From positions 62,001 to 126,000 of the forward strand of contig NZ_JAYGIG010000002.1 in NCBI RefSeq assembly GCF_034932105.1: a DNA stretch of 64,000 bases, in the 5' to 3' direction. This DNA is from Leptothoe sp034932105 (GTDB taxonomy: Bacteria > Cyanobacteriota > Cyanobacteriia > Phormidesmidales > Phormidesmidaceae). The notes beneath the pieces were generated by a model. It searched no databases. It was not told the origin of the DNA and was given only the letters and a program-made list of their open reading frames with translations. Of this stretch, positions 34,959-44,731 are shown piece after piece. The first letter of the stretch is position 1, and the number at the start of each line of letters is the position of its first letter. The position numbers and the translations under genes are program-made.

Positions 34959-35010
34959 CATGTGCCTTTTTATGTCCGGCCAAAGGCTAACTGGGCCAGG
35001 GGCGGCAACC

Positions 35011-35016
35011 TATAAT
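35011..35016 (+). promoter_or_regulatory. TATAAT box upstream of secD
   Basis: Consensus -10 hexamer 65 bases before the secD start codon. The -35 region 17 bases upstream is not close to consensus. Confidence 0.35.
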
Positions 35017-35080
35017 AGGATGTTCTGTTGGATAGCTCAGTCACACAAGGATCGGTGTATGGATAGTAGGGAGAAGGGCC

Positions 35081-36520
35081 ATGGGTAAACAACGCTCGAT
35101 GCTAGTAGTAATTGTGGGACTTGCGATCGCAGCCATCTTTACCATTGTGCAACTCCCCACCCAGCTAGGCTTAGACCTGCGGGGTGGTTCCCAGCTCACC
35201 CTCCAGGTTCTACCCAACGAACAGATCACCAAAATTTCTGAACGGGAGCTAGAGGCCGTCCAACGGGTAATCGAAAACCGGGTCAACGGCCTAGGGGTGT
35301 CCGAAGCCATTGTCCAAAGCTCTGGCCAAGACCAGCTTCTGATCCAGCTCCCCGGCGTCAGCGACCCAGCCCAGGCCCAGCGAGTATTAGGGGGCACGGC
35401 CCAGCTTGAGTTTCGACCCCAGAAACAGGGCACAGAAGGCCAGTTCCAAGCCGTTGCCCAGATCGTCAGCCAGCAAGAACTTGAGCAGGAACGCCTACTG
35501 GCCATCAACAGCGATAGCCGCTCGGCAGAAGAAACAGCCGAGCTAGAAAAAATTACCGCCGACCTCCAGGCCAGCCGTGAAACCCTCAGCGAATTCTTTG
35601 ACAACAGCGAACTAACGGGGGAAAAACTGGCCGATGCCATCGCCCGTCCCAGGGGCACTGCCCAATCATGGGAAGTGGTGATCGACTTCACCACCGAAGG
35701 AGCCACCATGTTTTCGGAACTGACCCGAAACATTGCGGGTACCGGTCGAACCCTGGGGATTTTCCTCGATCAACGGCTGATTAGTGCCCCCACTGTCGAC
35801 GTGGAATATGCGTCCACCGGTATCACCGGCGGTAGCGCCGTGATCTCCGGCAACTTCGACGCCGAATCCTCCAAAGATCTAGAAATTCAGCTGCGGGGGG
35901 GCGCTTTACCTGTCCCGGTGGAAGTGGTGGAAAATCGTACCGTCGGGGCTACCCTAGGGCGCGATAGCATTCAACGCAGCCTTTATGCGGGCATCATCGG
36001 ACTTGTCCTCGTCTTAATTTTCATGGCGGTTTACTATCGCCTGCCCGGCATCCTGGCCGACGTGGCCCTAATGATCTATGCCCTCATCACCTGGGCCGTC
36101 TACAACATTTTAGGGGTGACCATGACCTTACCTGGCATTGCCGGCTTTATCCTCAGTATCGGTATGGCCGTAGATGCAAATGTACTGATCTTCGAGCGTA
36201 CCCGAGAGGAACTACGGGCGGGAAAAACCCTCTACCGCTCTGTAGAGGGAGGTTTTTACCGAGCCTTCTCCAGTATTCTCGACAGCAACGTCACCACCCT
36301 GATTGCCTGCGCCGCCCTATTTGTGTTTGGGGCTGGCCTAGTCAAAGGATTTGCCCTCACCCTAGCGGTGGGTGTGGCAGTGAGTATATTTACGGCCTTC
36401 ACCTGCACCCGCAATCTGTTATTTTTCGTCATCAGCTTTCCCCAGTTTCGCAAGGTGAGCTACTTTGTCCCTAACCTAGCCACCGATCTGCCCTCTACTT
36501 CGCAACCGTCTCAACCATGA
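35081..36520 (+). CDS. secD: Protein translocase subunit SecD
   Basis: 479 residues. LGLDLRGGSQLTLQV near the N terminus is the SecD signature, and IVLNFMAVYYRLPG-type helices with IAGFILSIGMAVDANVLIFERTREEL complete it; six membrane helices are expected with a large periplasmic P1 domain between helix 1 and 2. SecDF uses the proton gradient to pull proteins across the membrane. The stop overlaps the secF start by 4 bases (ATGA). Confidence 0.96.
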   Translation: MGKQRSMLVVIVGLAIAAIFTIVQLPTQLGLDLRGGSQLTLQVLPNEQITKISERELEAVQRVIENRVNGLGVSEAIVQSSGQDQLLIQLPGVSDPAQAQRVLGGTAQLEFRPQKQGTEGQFQAVAQIVSQQELEQERLLAINSDSRSAEETAELEKITADLQASRETLSEFFDNSELTGEKLADAIARPRGTAQSWEVVIDFTTEGATMFSELTRNIAGTGRTLGIFLDQRLISAPTVDVEYASTGITGGSAVISGNFDAESSKDLEIQLRGGALPVPVEVVENRTVGATLGRDSIQRSLYAGIIGLVLVLIFMAVYYRLPGILADVALMIYALITWAVYNILGVTMTLPGIAGFILSIGMAVDANVLIFERTREELRAGKTLYRSVEGGFYRAFSSILDSNVTTLIACAALFVFGAGLVKGFALTLAVGVAVSIFTAFTCTRNLLFFVISFPQFRKVSYFVPNLATDLPSTSQPSQP

Positions 36521-37467
36521 AACTGAACGTCGTCAAACAACGGTTGATCTGGTGGCTTCTCTCCGGGCTGCTAATTTTAGTTAGTCTGGCGGCCATGGCC
36601 CTGTCCTGGTCTCAGTTCGATAGACCAGTTAGGCCCGGCCTGGACTTTATTGGCGGCACCCGTCTACAGCTCGAACGAAACTGTGACGAAGCTGGGGCCT
36701 GTGACAGTCCCATCAACATTGCCGATGTCCGAGAAATTTTGGATGGCCAAGGCCTAGAAGGCGGCAGTGTACAACTAGTGGGCGACGCTGGGCAGGGTAT
36801 TGCCATTCGCACCCGCACCCTAGATGTAGAAGAACAAACCACTCTCCGCTCCGCCCTAACCGACATTCTGGGGCAAGTCGATCCCACCGCCGCTCAAATC
36901 GACGTGGTCGGCCCCACCCTAGGGAAACAGCTGCTAATCGCCGGTCTGCTGTCCCTGCTGGTGTCCTTTGCTGGTATCACCGTCTATTTAAGTTTTCGGT
37001 TTAAATTTGACTATGCGCTGCTGGCCCTAGTAGCCCTGCTTCACGATGTAGTCATTACCGTAGGTGTATTCTCCATTTTGGGGCTGACCATAGGGTACGA
37101 AGCAGATAGTCTGTTTATTGTGGCCCTGCTCACCATTGTTGGTTTTTCCGTCAATGACACCGTGGTGATCTACGACCGCATCCGTGAGAACTTCACCCTC
37201 ATGCCGGATCAGGGGGTGGATAAAATCGTTAATGATGCCGTTAACCAAACCCTGGGGCGTTCTATTAACACCACCTTGACGACGATGTTACCCCTAGTTG
37301 CCATTGTGATCTTCGGGGGAGATTCCCTCAAGTTCTTTGCTCTGGCCCTGATCGTTGGCTTTTTGGTCGGGGCCTATTCCAGCATCTTTATCGCCAGCAC
37401 TCTGCTGGCCTGGTGGCGTTCTGGCTCTAACTCAAATACAGACATGGCCGCCCCGGTTGTAGAGTAA
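36517..37467 (+). CDS. secF: Protein translocase subunit SecF
   Basis: 316 residues. RPGLDFIGGTRLQLE at residues 29-43 is the SecF marker; the membrane part includes IVGFSVNDTVVIYDRIRENFTLMP and TLGRSINTTLTTMLPLVAIVIFGGDSLKFFALALIVG. It acts with SecD. The 4-base overlap with secD gives translational coupling. Confidence 0.97.
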   Translation: MKLNVVKQRLIWWLLSGLLILVSLAAMALSWSQFDRPVRPGLDFIGGTRLQLERNCDEAGACDSPINIADVREILDGQGLEGGSVQLVGDAGQGIAIRTRTLDVEEQTTLRSALTDILGQVDPTAAQIDVVGPTLGKQLLIAGLLSLLVSFAGITVYLSFRFKFDYALLALVALLHDVVITVGVFSILGLTIGYEADSLFIVALLTIVGFSVNDTVVIYDRIRENFTLMPDQGVDKIVNDAVNQTLGRSINTTLTTMLPLVAIVIFGGDSLKFFALALIVGFLVGAYSSIFIASTLLAWWRSGSNSNTDMAAPVVE

Positions 37468-37556
37468 GCTGCCACCAGTCGCCTAGGGAAATTAGTAAAA
37501 TAGGCGTTACTCGTCCTAAATCATCAAAGGCGCAATCTATACAACGTAACTAAGAC

Positions 37557-37982
37557 GTGACTTCTCCCGACAGGTCTCAAAACATCGACAGCCCGGTTAC
37601 TGCCACCGAGAAAGCAACAGAACAAGCCATTGAAGCCCTGCGTCAACAGTCCCTAACCCTGTGGTGGCAACTGACCGTGGGGGTGTGGTTAACCATTGGG
37701 CCGTTAACCCTGTGGCAGCTACGATCTGAAATCAGCTTGCTATTGGACTATTTCACTTGGACCTCTGTTTACTACGGACTTAAGTACAACTTTTTGGGCT
37801 CTTTAGGGTTCTTTTTCTGTGTTGGCCTCACCATTACCCTATTGGTGCGTGAGGTTCGCCATCTTGTCCTCGGCCTATCCCCCATCGAGCGCAAACGGTT
37901 GGAAAAGCAGTTAACCAAAATCCGGCTTCAGGGGGCGTCCCATCCCCTATGGTCCTTGGTGAACCATGCTACTCACAACTGA
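37557..37982 (+). CDS. Conserved membrane protein, 141 residues, function unknown
   Basis: Starts with GTG at 37557. Two hydrophobic helices (LWWQLTVGVWLTIGPLTLWQL and FLGSLGFFFCVGLTITLLV) flank a short loop, followed by a basic cytoplasmic tail (ERKRLEKQLTKIR). It overlaps the next gene by 17 bases, indicating co-translation. I do not recognise a named family. Confidence 0.65.
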   Translation: MTSPDRSQNIDSPVTATEKATEQAIEALRQQSLTLWWQLTVGVWLTIGPLTLWQLRSEISLLLDYFTWTSVYYGLKYNFLGSLGFFFCVGLTITLLVREVRHLVLGLSPIERKRLEKQLTKIRLQGASHPLWSLVNHATHN

Positions 37983-38556
37983 ACGATTAATTATTCGCCC
38001 CTGGCATCCCCTCTACGATGCCCAGCAAGCTTTTGATATCTATGGCGATCCACGGGTTACCCGTTGGCTGCAGGTCCCCCCGGATTCATCCATCCATGTC
38101 ACCCAAGCCAGACTGCAGCGATATGTTGAACGCACGGTCAATGGTCTCGGTGTATGGGCTGTGATTGAGCAAGCCATTAACCGGGCCATTGGCAGTCTGT
38201 TGCTAGTGCCTCTGCCCTATAGTGACAACATCAGCAGCAGCAGGAACAAAATCGAAATTGGCTGGCATTTTCGCCCCGCCAGCTGGGGCTATGGCTATGC
38301 CACCGAAGCCGCCCATGCCATCCTCCATTACGGATTTGAAAGTTTGGGGTTGTCCACCATCCATGCAGTCACTAGCCTAGACAATGGGCGCTCTCAGCGG
38401 GTGATGGTCCGGTTAGGCATGGAATGCTTCGGCGTCACCCCAGATCATTACAATCAAACACTGCTGCTTTATGGCTTGGCCGCTAATAACTACTCTTCAG
38501 GCCAACTGGAGTCAATGGCTGACAGGACCGCATCAACATCTGCACCGCTGACATAG
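37966..38556 (+). CDS. GNAT family N-acetyltransferase (RimJ/RimL type)
   Basis: 196 residues. TTERLIIRPWHP at the start and IEIGWHFRPASWGYGYATEAAHAIL (acetyl-CoA binding) with SQRVMVRLGM are typical of RimJ/RimL-like GNAT proteins that acetylate protein N termini or small molecules. The target is unknown. It overlaps the membrane protein gene upstream by 17 bases. Confidence 0.88.
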   Translation: MLLTTERLIIRPWHPLYDAQQAFDIYGDPRVTRWLQVPPDSSIHVTQARLQRYVERTVNGLGVWAVIEQAINRAIGSLLLVPLPYSDNISSSRNKIEIGWHFRPASWGYGYATEAAHAILHYGFESLGLSTIHAVTSLDNGRSQRVMVRLGMECFGVTPDHYNQTLLLYGLAANNYSSGQLESMADRTASTSAPLT

Positions 38557-38609
38557 TGCACCATCTCTGTCCAAAAGGTGCTTGTGCCAGCAGCAGGCAT
38601 GGTTGCAGA

Positions 38610-39407
38610 TTAGCTAGAGGCACTGGTGTAAAACCGCAGAGCAAATCGCCAGAACATGCGCGATGCCTGGAACAGACCGATGGCTAATAAACCGGCCCCG
38701 GCCAACCAGGCATAGTCAATGCGGTTCAGAAATATTTGAGCCGGGACCGTGGTTAAAAAGGCCACCGGAATGACAAAGGTAAAGAAGATGCGAAAGGCAG
38801 CTGGATAGGCCACGATGGGGAATCGTCCCGCCTCTAAAAAGCTGCGCAGCACCTCTGTGACGTTATAGATTTTGACAAACCAAATGCTGGTGGCCCCCAA
38901 TATAAACCACAGGCTGTACAAACTCACAAAGCCCAGGGCCAGGGGGACTAAAGCCGCCAGATAGTTGCCCAATCCCAAACCCAGCTGGTGACCGGCATAG
39001 GCCACCATGGCTGCCCCCAGGACCAAGTCTGGAAATCCCCACGGTGAGATGGTACGGGTTGAGAGCCAAAACTGGGAACTGATGGGCTTTAGGAGCACAA
39101 AGTCGAGGGTGCCTGTCTGCACATGGCTGACAATGCGGTTGAGGTTGGGGCTCAAAAATGTGGCAGCAAAGCCTTGCAGCATAGTAAACACCCCCAACAC
39201 TACGAGGGCCTCTTGCCATTGCCAACCTTGAAACTCATAGCCGGTGCGATAGAACAAGAATAGGCCAAATAAATTGCCACCCAAGGCCGTGAGGCTACTC
39301 AGGGTGGCAATTACAAAGTTGAAACGATATTCAAGTTCAGCTGCGATCGCAACTTCCCAAAACAGCCGCAACACGCTTAAATACCGCTGCACCGCTACCC
39401 ACTCCAA
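38610..39407 (-). CDS. ABC-2 type permease
   Basis: 265 residues, six or so membrane helices. FNFVIATLSSLTALGGNLFGLFLFYRTG and VQTGTLDFVLLKPISSQFWLS (the short cytoplasmic motif found in this permease family, DUF990/ABC-2) are visible. No ATPase is adjacent. A second permease of the same type is at 40709-41509 on the same strand; the two probably form a heteromeric transporter with an ATPase elsewhere. The substrate is unknown. Confidence 0.82.
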   Translation of the reverse strand: MEWVAVQRYLSVLRLFWEVAIAAELEYRFNFVIATLSSLTALGGNLFGLFLFYRTGYEFQGWQWQEALVVLGVFTMLQGFAATFLSPNLNRIVSHVQTGTLDFVLLKPISSQFWLSTRTISPWGFPDLVLGAAMVAYAGHQLGLGLGNYLAALVPLALGFVSLYSLWFILGATSIWFVKIYNVTEVLRSFLEAGRFPIVAYPAAFRIFFTFVIPVAFLTTVPAQIFLNRIDYAWLAGAGLLAIGLFQASRMFWRFALRFYTSASS

Positions 39408-39538
39408 GCCATCCGCCCTATGGTACCAATAAAGGTTGAAAACAGGTTGGAATGTGGGGTTTTAGTCCGCCTCAGCCCATGGCCTTGAGCCTTAATGTTG
39501 TTGAGTTCAATGCTCAATGCAGAGCCCAAAACGCAGAA

Positions 39539-40261
39539 CTAAAAAGATTGCTGACCATCCACATAGCGCTTGAGTTCGCCTTGCAAACGATAGCGGGCTC
39601 GAGCAATACGAGACTTGACAGTACCTAAGGAAACTCCGGTAATCTCCGCAATCTCGTCATAAGGCAATCCTTGAATTTCTCTCAAGACAATTGTGGTTCG
39701 AAATACTTCAGGCAAGTCAGCAATGGCGGACTGCAAGCGATCGTAAAATTCATGGGTCATCATGGTATCCACAGGGCTAGGCTCTTCCGATGCGATCTCC
39801 CAATCAACCTGACCATCATCTAGATGACGCGGCGCATCCAACGACAGGGTACCGGCATGACGCTTGCGTTTACGCAGCTCGTCGTAAAACAAATTGGTAG
39901 TAATACGACTCATCCAGCCTTTAAATTTCACCGGTGACTGTAGACGATGCAAATTGCGATAGACGCGAATCCAAACCTCTTGAGCCAGATCAGACCGATC
40001 AGACCAATCGGGAGCGAGATGATAAAGCTGGCGATCGACATGGGACTTGTACCGTCGCATTAGTTCCGAAAACGGTGCCTGCGCCGGATAGCGATCACCC
40101 TGACACAGATTAATTAATTCGGCTAAGTCCAGCTGATTAAGTTGCTCAGCAGCCAGTTTTTGGTTATGGGACTGCAGTGTTTGAAATGCAGAAATTGTGG
40201 CAATAGAATTAAGAGCTTCACTAGATAAAGAGGGTGCGTCAAGTTCAATAGTAGTCATCAT
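39539..40261 (-). CDS. sigG: ECF sigma factor, SigG type
   Basis: 240 residues. Region 2 (SELMRRYKSHVDRQLYHL... DLAQEVWIRVYRNLHRLQ, WMSRITTNLFYDELRKRKR) and region 4 (DLPEVFRTTIVLREIQGLPYDEIAEITGVSLGTVKSRIARARYRLQGEL) are complete. It matches from memory group 3 SigG of cyanobacteria, involved in envelope stress. Start ATG at 40261 or the next one at 40258. No anti-sigma gene is adjacent; it sits between two permease genes. Confidence 0.88.
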   Translation of the reverse strand: MMTTIELDAPSLSSEALNSIATISAFQTLQSHNQKLAAEQLNQLDLAELINLCQGDRYPAQAPFSELMRRYKSHVDRQLYHLAPDWSDRSDLAQEVWIRVYRNLHRLQSPVKFKGWMSRITTNLFYDELRKRKRHAGTLSLDAPRHLDDGQVDWEIASEEPSPVDTMMTHEFYDRLQSAIADLPEVFRTTIVLREIQGLPYDEIAEITGVSLGTVKSRIARARYRLQGELKRYVDGQQSF

Positions 40262-40708
40262 AAAAACAATTCAGGAAGTTGTTTAAGCCGGAACCGAAGC
40301 AACTAGGTATTAGACCTAGATTTAGTCAGCCAGAATGACCGGACGATAAGACTGGTAGAACAAGCATCCCTGTGAGAACCACTGAGATTGTTCGCCATTG
40401 TAATCACAGCCACTCCAAGCAAGCATCAGCCATATCAACGAGCTTATCTCCTAGAGAAATGGCTCGTTACTACTTTAGTCTGAACCCCATGGGCGGTCCG
40501 TAAAGTGTTAGTTAAGAGATACGCGATAAACGCTTTTTTTTAATAGAAAAGTTCAATTGAATAGATGAAAATATGGAGCCTATGAAGAGAATTGAATTTG
40601 ATTTAAAGCTAAGCCATTCACACCACATATTAACTTTGTATAGCCACAGTTAAATTCATGTTCTCTACATATACTTAAGTACGTTATGTAGGGTTTAAAA
40701 CCATCTAC
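40262..40708. other. Intergenic region between sigG and permease
   Basis: About 447 bases, promoter region of sigG on its left. AT-rich at 40530-40700. No gene or repeat recognised. Confidence 0.5.
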
Positions 40709-41509
40709 TTAAGCACCCATGCCAGAATAACGTTTTAACCCCCGTCGCCATAGCCAGCGATTTAACCCCAAAAAGATCACACACCATAGGATCGTAGCAA
40801 CCATACTTTGGCCAATGTTGACGGGCAAACCAACGATCAGACTGGCTGGGACATAAATCAAATAGGGAAATGGCGTCCAAAACACCGCCGCCTGCATCGC
40901 CTCAGGGAATAGGGTTAGCGGAGCTACCATGCCGGAGAAAAACGTGTAAAGCAAGAAAGAAAGCTGCTCAATGGCCGCTGCCCGCTCCACCCAGAAAGCC
41001 ACCATGGCATAGGTATACTGCATCAAAAAGCGTAGGCAAAAAGCCAAACTAATGGCCCCAAAGCCCCACAGGACATGGGCAGGTGCCTGACGAGCCTCGG
41101 GATATAGCCAAAGAAAGAGTCCGACTAAAGCCACAATGAACGGAAGTCTGGCCAGTCGCTCAGCCAAATGGGACAAAAAATGACGCCAGCCTGGGTCTAG
41201 GGGCTGCAGTAACAGGGGCGATAGCTTACCTTCTAAGACTTCCCGCTCAAAATCCCAAATCACCCAAACAACCGTTAGCTGCTTAACGACAAAAACCGCA
41301 AGAAAGTAACGCACCACCTGATCCGGCTGGAGATCAAACTGTCCGCTGCGGGCGGCTTCTTGCCACAGACCCATCAGAATTAAGGGAAATGAGCCGGAAA
41401 GTACCCAAAACATAAGCTCGGCACGGTACTCCAGCATGTAGGCATAGTAAACCGATAAAAGCGTCGGAATTATGCGTAGGGGACGCTGAAGATAACTAGG
41501 TAGAGGCAT
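40709..41509 (-). CDS. ABC-2 type permease (second subunit)
   Basis: 266 residues with several membrane helices. FEREVLEGKLSPLLLQPLDPGWRHFLSHLAERL is the typical cytoplasmic loop of this permease class, and IYVPASLIVGLPVNIGQ follows. It resembles the permease encoded at 38610-39407 in size and architecture and probably partners it. It is separated from it by sigG, so cotranscription is not certain. Confidence 0.8.
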   Translation of the reverse strand: MPLPSYLQRPLRIIPTLLSVYYAYMLEYRAELMFWVLSGSFPLILMGLWQEAARSGQFDLQPDQVVRYFLAVFVVKQLTVVWVIWDFEREVLEGKLSPLLLQPLDPGWRHFLSHLAERLARLPFIVALVGLFLWLYPEARQAPAHVLWGFGAISLAFCLRFLMQYTYAMVAFWVERAAAIEQLSFLLYTFFSGMVAPLTLFPEAMQAAVFWTPFPYLIYVPASLIVGLPVNIGQSMVATILWCVIFLGLNRWLWRRGLKRYSGMGA

Positions 41510-41582
41510 CGCTACGGGACATGGGAGTGCGGGAAAGCAGTTTAGTTAGCTATGCTAACAGTAGGTGAACGGGGATAGGTCA

Positions 41583-42002
41583 ATGCTAAGAATTTCCAAC
41601 TATGTGGTGATTCCCGATAGTGAGATTGAACTGCAGGCGGTGCGATCGCAAGGCGCAGGCGGTCAAAACGTCAATAAAGTTGCCACAGCCATTCACCTCC
41701 GGTTTGACATCCCTGCATCATCTTTACCAGAGCATTACAAAACTCGATTACTCGCCTTAAACGATAGTCGTATTACCAAAGACGGCATCATCAATCTCAA
41801 ATCCCAGGCTTATCGCACCCAATTGCGGAATAAGACGGATGCCCTAGAACGGCTCCAGCAGCTGATTTGTGCAGCCATGGTGGAAAAAAAGAAACGTAAA
41901 CCCACCAAACCAAGCAAAGCCGCTAAAAAAAGACGTCTCGACAGCAAAACCAAACGTAGTCAGCAAAAAATATCACGGGGCCGCGTGAGTGATGAGGACT
42001 AA
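41583..42002 (+). CDS. arfB: Alternative ribosome-rescue factor / peptidyl-tRNA hydrolase ArfB
   Basis: 139 residues from ATG at 41583; the GTG at 41565 is less likely. The GGQ motif is at residues 26-28 (RSQGAGGQNVNKVATAIHLRF), and the C-terminal tail from residue 96 is very rich in lysine and arginine (KKKRKPTKPSKAAKKRR), as in YaeJ/ArfB. The tail binds the empty mRNA channel and GGQ cuts the peptidyl-tRNA of a stalled ribosome. The stop is 7 bases from the stop of uvrC on the opposite strand. Confidence 0.92.
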   Translation: MLRISNYVVIPDSEIELQAVRSQGAGGQNVNKVATAIHLRFDIPASSLPEHYKTRLLALNDSRITKDGIINLKSQAYRTQLRNKTDALERLQQLICAAMVEKKKRKPTKPSKAAKKRRLDSKTKRSQQKISRGRVSDED

Positions 42003-42008
42003 TCAGCC

Positions 42009-43937
42009 TTAGGCAGACTCTGGATGGAAATACTCATAAATCTGTTGAGCTAGCTGGGGACCAATGCCTGCCACTGCCGTCAACCGCTCTACACTAGCCT
42101 CACGAATATAATCAATTGAACGAAACTCAGCTAGCAAAACCTTTTGCCGATGGTGCCCCAGCCCTGGAATTTCACTCAAGCGAGAACGTCGCATCCGGTC
42201 TGTACGTTTTTTCCGATGGAAACTAACCGCAAAGCGGTGGGCCTCATCCCGTAGGCGTCGCAATAGCTGCACCCCTGGCTGATCCGCTTCAGTCGATAAC
42301 GGTATTGACTCCCCAGGCAAAAAGATTTCCTCGCGATTCTTCGCCAAACTCACCACATTTAGCTCACTGAGCAAGTTCAACTCCTTGAGCACCGCCACCA
42401 CCGCCGAAAGCTGTCCCTTACCCCCATCAATCATCACTAGGTCAGGCCAGTCGGAGTTCCCAACTCGTTCCTTAGATGGATCCTCCGCATACTTCCGAAA
42501 CCGCCGTCGAATCACCTCAGCCATACTGGCAAAGTCATCGGAGTGACCGCTAGTCACCTCAGGATTTTTAATTTTGTAATGGCGATAGTGCTGTTTGGCC
42601 GGTAACCCATCCACAAATACCACCTGGGAAGCCACCGCATCGGATCCTTGAATATGGGAGATATCATAACCCTCAATTCGCTTGGGCATGCCCGGCAGAT
42701 CCACAATCTCTGCCAAGTCCTGCATGGCCTGATGATTACGATCGGCAAATCGCTGGGTACGGGCCAGCTCGTACTGGGCATTCCGCTCCACCATTTCCAC
42801 CAGTTCAGCTTTTGACTGTCTCATGGGCACTTCAATGGTCACCTTACGCCCCCTCTGCTGGGTTAGAAACTGAGCCAAAATATCAGCCTCTGGCAACGGA
42901 TACTGCACCATAATTTCACTGGGGATTTCCACCGCATCCACCTTAGGGTAATGCTCCTCCAGCACCCGCTGCAGAATCTGCCCCGGCGTGCCCGACTCAG
43001 TCTCCGCCACAAATCCCAAACGTCCCACCAAACGCCCCGCTCGGATTTGAAACAGTTGAATACAGGTGTGCTGATCGTCTCCAGACAAGGCAATGGCATC
43101 CCGCGAAATCCTGTCGTCGGGGAGGGCCACCTTTTGATGGGCGCTAAGGGTTTCCAACCCCCGAATCTGATCCCGTAGTCGAGCCGCCTGTTCAAAGTTC
43201 AGTTTTTCCGCCGCCTTCTCCATCTGAGCGACCAAGATTGACTCTAGCTCATGCCCCCGCCCCTGAAAAACCATGGCCACCTTCTGGACAATCTTGTGAT
43301 AATCCTCCGGTGTAATTAACTCCTGACACACCCCTGGACATTGACCAATGTCGTAATTCAGACAGGGACGATCCTTAAACAGTGGCTGACGTCGCTGCCG
43401 CAAAGGAAAGATCTTTTTAGCAATATGGAGGGTTCGCCGTAGCAGCCCCGTATCTACATAGGGACCGTAGTAGCGATCTTGCTTAGCCTTCTGACGCCGC
43501 TTCCGGGTAATAAAAATTCTGGGGTAGTCCTCTGACCAAGTGATGCAAAGGTAAGGATATTTTTTATCATCCTTAAGCAGCACATTGAAGTAGGGCTGGT
43601 GCTGCTTAATTAAATTGGCCTCTAAGGCTAGGGCCTCCGCCTCAGTGTCAGTAACAATAAACTCGATATCGACCACCTGGGTCACCATCACCGCGATCCG
43701 TGGTGCATGGTTACTGGAGTCCCTAAAATAGGAACGGACTCGATTACGCAGGCTTTTTGACTTACCAATATAGAGAATTTGGTCATCCCCATCGCGCATA
43801 AAGTAAACGCCTGGTTCCTGGGGAATTTCCTTAAGCCGAGCGTCCAAACGCTCAGGCTCCTTAAGCAGGGTCGTGTCAGCAGCAGCAGAAGGCACTAACG
43901 GTTTGTCCTGTCCTGATAGTGTTTCTCTATTTTGCAT
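42009..43937 (-). CDS. uvrC: Excinuclease ABC subunit C
   Basis: 642 residues from the ATG at 43937, which has GGGAAAGG 6 bases upstream; the frame runs on to 44027 without a better site. GIY-YIG nuclease domain (PGVYFMRDGDDQILYIGKSKSLRNRVRSYF), UVR domain, RNaseH-like nuclease with DGGKGQLSAVVAVLKEL, and helix-hairpin-helix motifs near the end (IPGLGHHRQKVLLAEF, AVAGIGPQLAQQIYEYF). It makes both incisions in nucleotide excision repair. Convergent with arfB. Confidence 0.96.
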   Translation of the reverse strand: MQNRETLSGQDKPLVPSAAADTTLLKEPERLDARLKEIPQEPGVYFMRDGDDQILYIGKSKSLRNRVRSYFRDSSNHAPRIAVMVTQVVDIEFIVTDTEAEALALEANLIKQHQPYFNVLLKDDKKYPYLCITWSEDYPRIFITRKRRQKAKQDRYYGPYVDTGLLRRTLHIAKKIFPLRQRRQPLFKDRPCLNYDIGQCPGVCQELITPEDYHKIVQKVAMVFQGRGHELESILVAQMEKAAEKLNFEQAARLRDQIRGLETLSAHQKVALPDDRISRDAIALSGDDQHTCIQLFQIRAGRLVGRLGFVAETESGTPGQILQRVLEEHYPKVDAVEIPSEIMVQYPLPEADILAQFLTQQRGRKVTIEVPMRQSKAELVEMVERNAQYELARTQRFADRNHQAMQDLAEIVDLPGMPKRIEGYDISHIQGSDAVASQVVFVDGLPAKQHYRHYKIKNPEVTSGHSDDFASMAEVIRRRFRKYAEDPSKERVGNSDWPDLVMIDGGKGQLSAVVAVLKELNLLSELNVVSLAKNREEIFLPGESIPLSTEADQPGVQLLRRLRDEAHRFAVSFHRKKRTDRMRRSRLSEIPGLGHHRQKVLLAEFRSIDYIREASVERLTAVAGIGPQLAQQIYEYFHPESA

Positions 43938-44027
43938 AGAAACCTTTCCCACATCAAAAAATATAGGTTTTCCTAAAAGGAACTTAAGGTTCCGGCTTGA
44001 AGGCAGAAACAGTTCTAACTCACACAA

Positions 44028-44309
44028 TCAGAACATCCTTAATAACCCTTGCTGACCCACCAATACTTCTCGCAGCAGGCTAATAAAGGCCACCCAAATA
44101 ATCGGCGAAATATCCACACCGCCAAACGGGGGGACCAACTTACGCACAGGGATCAAAAACGGCTCCGTGGGCAAATAGACCAAATTAAAGGGAAACTTAT
44201 TGGCTTCTGCTTCGGGATACCAAGTTAAAACAATGCGGAAAATAAATAACAGGGTCATCACCGCCAGCAGCGGCCCCACGATCCAATTGCCAACTGTGAT
44301 GCTTGACAT
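44028..44309 (-). CDS. YggT family membrane protein
   Basis: 93 residues. Two membrane helices and the motif IFRIVLTWYPEAEANKFPFNLVYLPTEPFLIPVRKLVPPFGGVDISPIIWVAFISLLREVL are those of YggT/Ycf19-like proteins. In bacteria linked to cell division and osmotic response; in chloroplasts to cytochrome b6 haem attachment. It lies 91 bases upstream of the uvrC start. Confidence 0.88.
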   Translation of the reverse strand: MSSITVGNWIVGPLLAVMTLLFIFRIVLTWYPEAEANKFPFNLVYLPTEPFLIPVRKLVPPFGGVDISPIIWVAFISLLREVLVGQQGLLRMF

Positions 44310-44559
44310 GGTTAATTTTCCTTATCAATTATGAGCAATTCACTTTAAGAAGTGTAAAGCCTAACCTGATTTCTAGGTATATCAAACTAATTATCAACCC
44401 AGCAGAAAATCCGAAAGCCTTTACATATAAGGCACCTAGCCAGTCAACTAACGCTGAACCTGCTTTTTGCCCAAATGAAAAGACTTCTCAAGGTCAACGT
44501 TGCTCGATACTATATTAACCAAGCATTACAAACGTTTGCGGATCTAAAGAGTAGAGGCT

Positions 44560-44676
44560 ATGACACCATCACTGACTAATTTCTTGTTGAGCCTGGTTGC
44601 TGGCGCTGCAATTGTAGTTATTCCGGTAACTGTTGCTCTTGTCTTTATCAGTCAGCGCGACAAAATCAAGCGCTAG
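44560..44676 (+). CDS. psbX: Photosystem II protein PsbX
   Basis: 38 residues, too short for most automated calls. MTPSLTNFLLSLVAGA followed by one membrane helix and the ending VALVFISQRDKIKR fit PsbX of cyanobacteria. It is a single-helix subunit of photosystem II near cytochrome b559, involved in quinone exchange. Single gene; a perfect inverted repeat and a terminator follow. Confidence 0.93.
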   Translation: MTPSLTNFLLSLVAGAAIVVIPVTVALVFISQRDKIKR

Positions 44677-44731
44677 GTTCTACAAATAGCTACCTTGAAT
44701 CGGTTTTCCAGACAGGCCATGGACAACACTG

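Noticed and set aside
35041..35733. 230-codon minus-strand frame opposite secD
   Set aside because: Shadow of secD; Ser-rich low-complexity product without family match.
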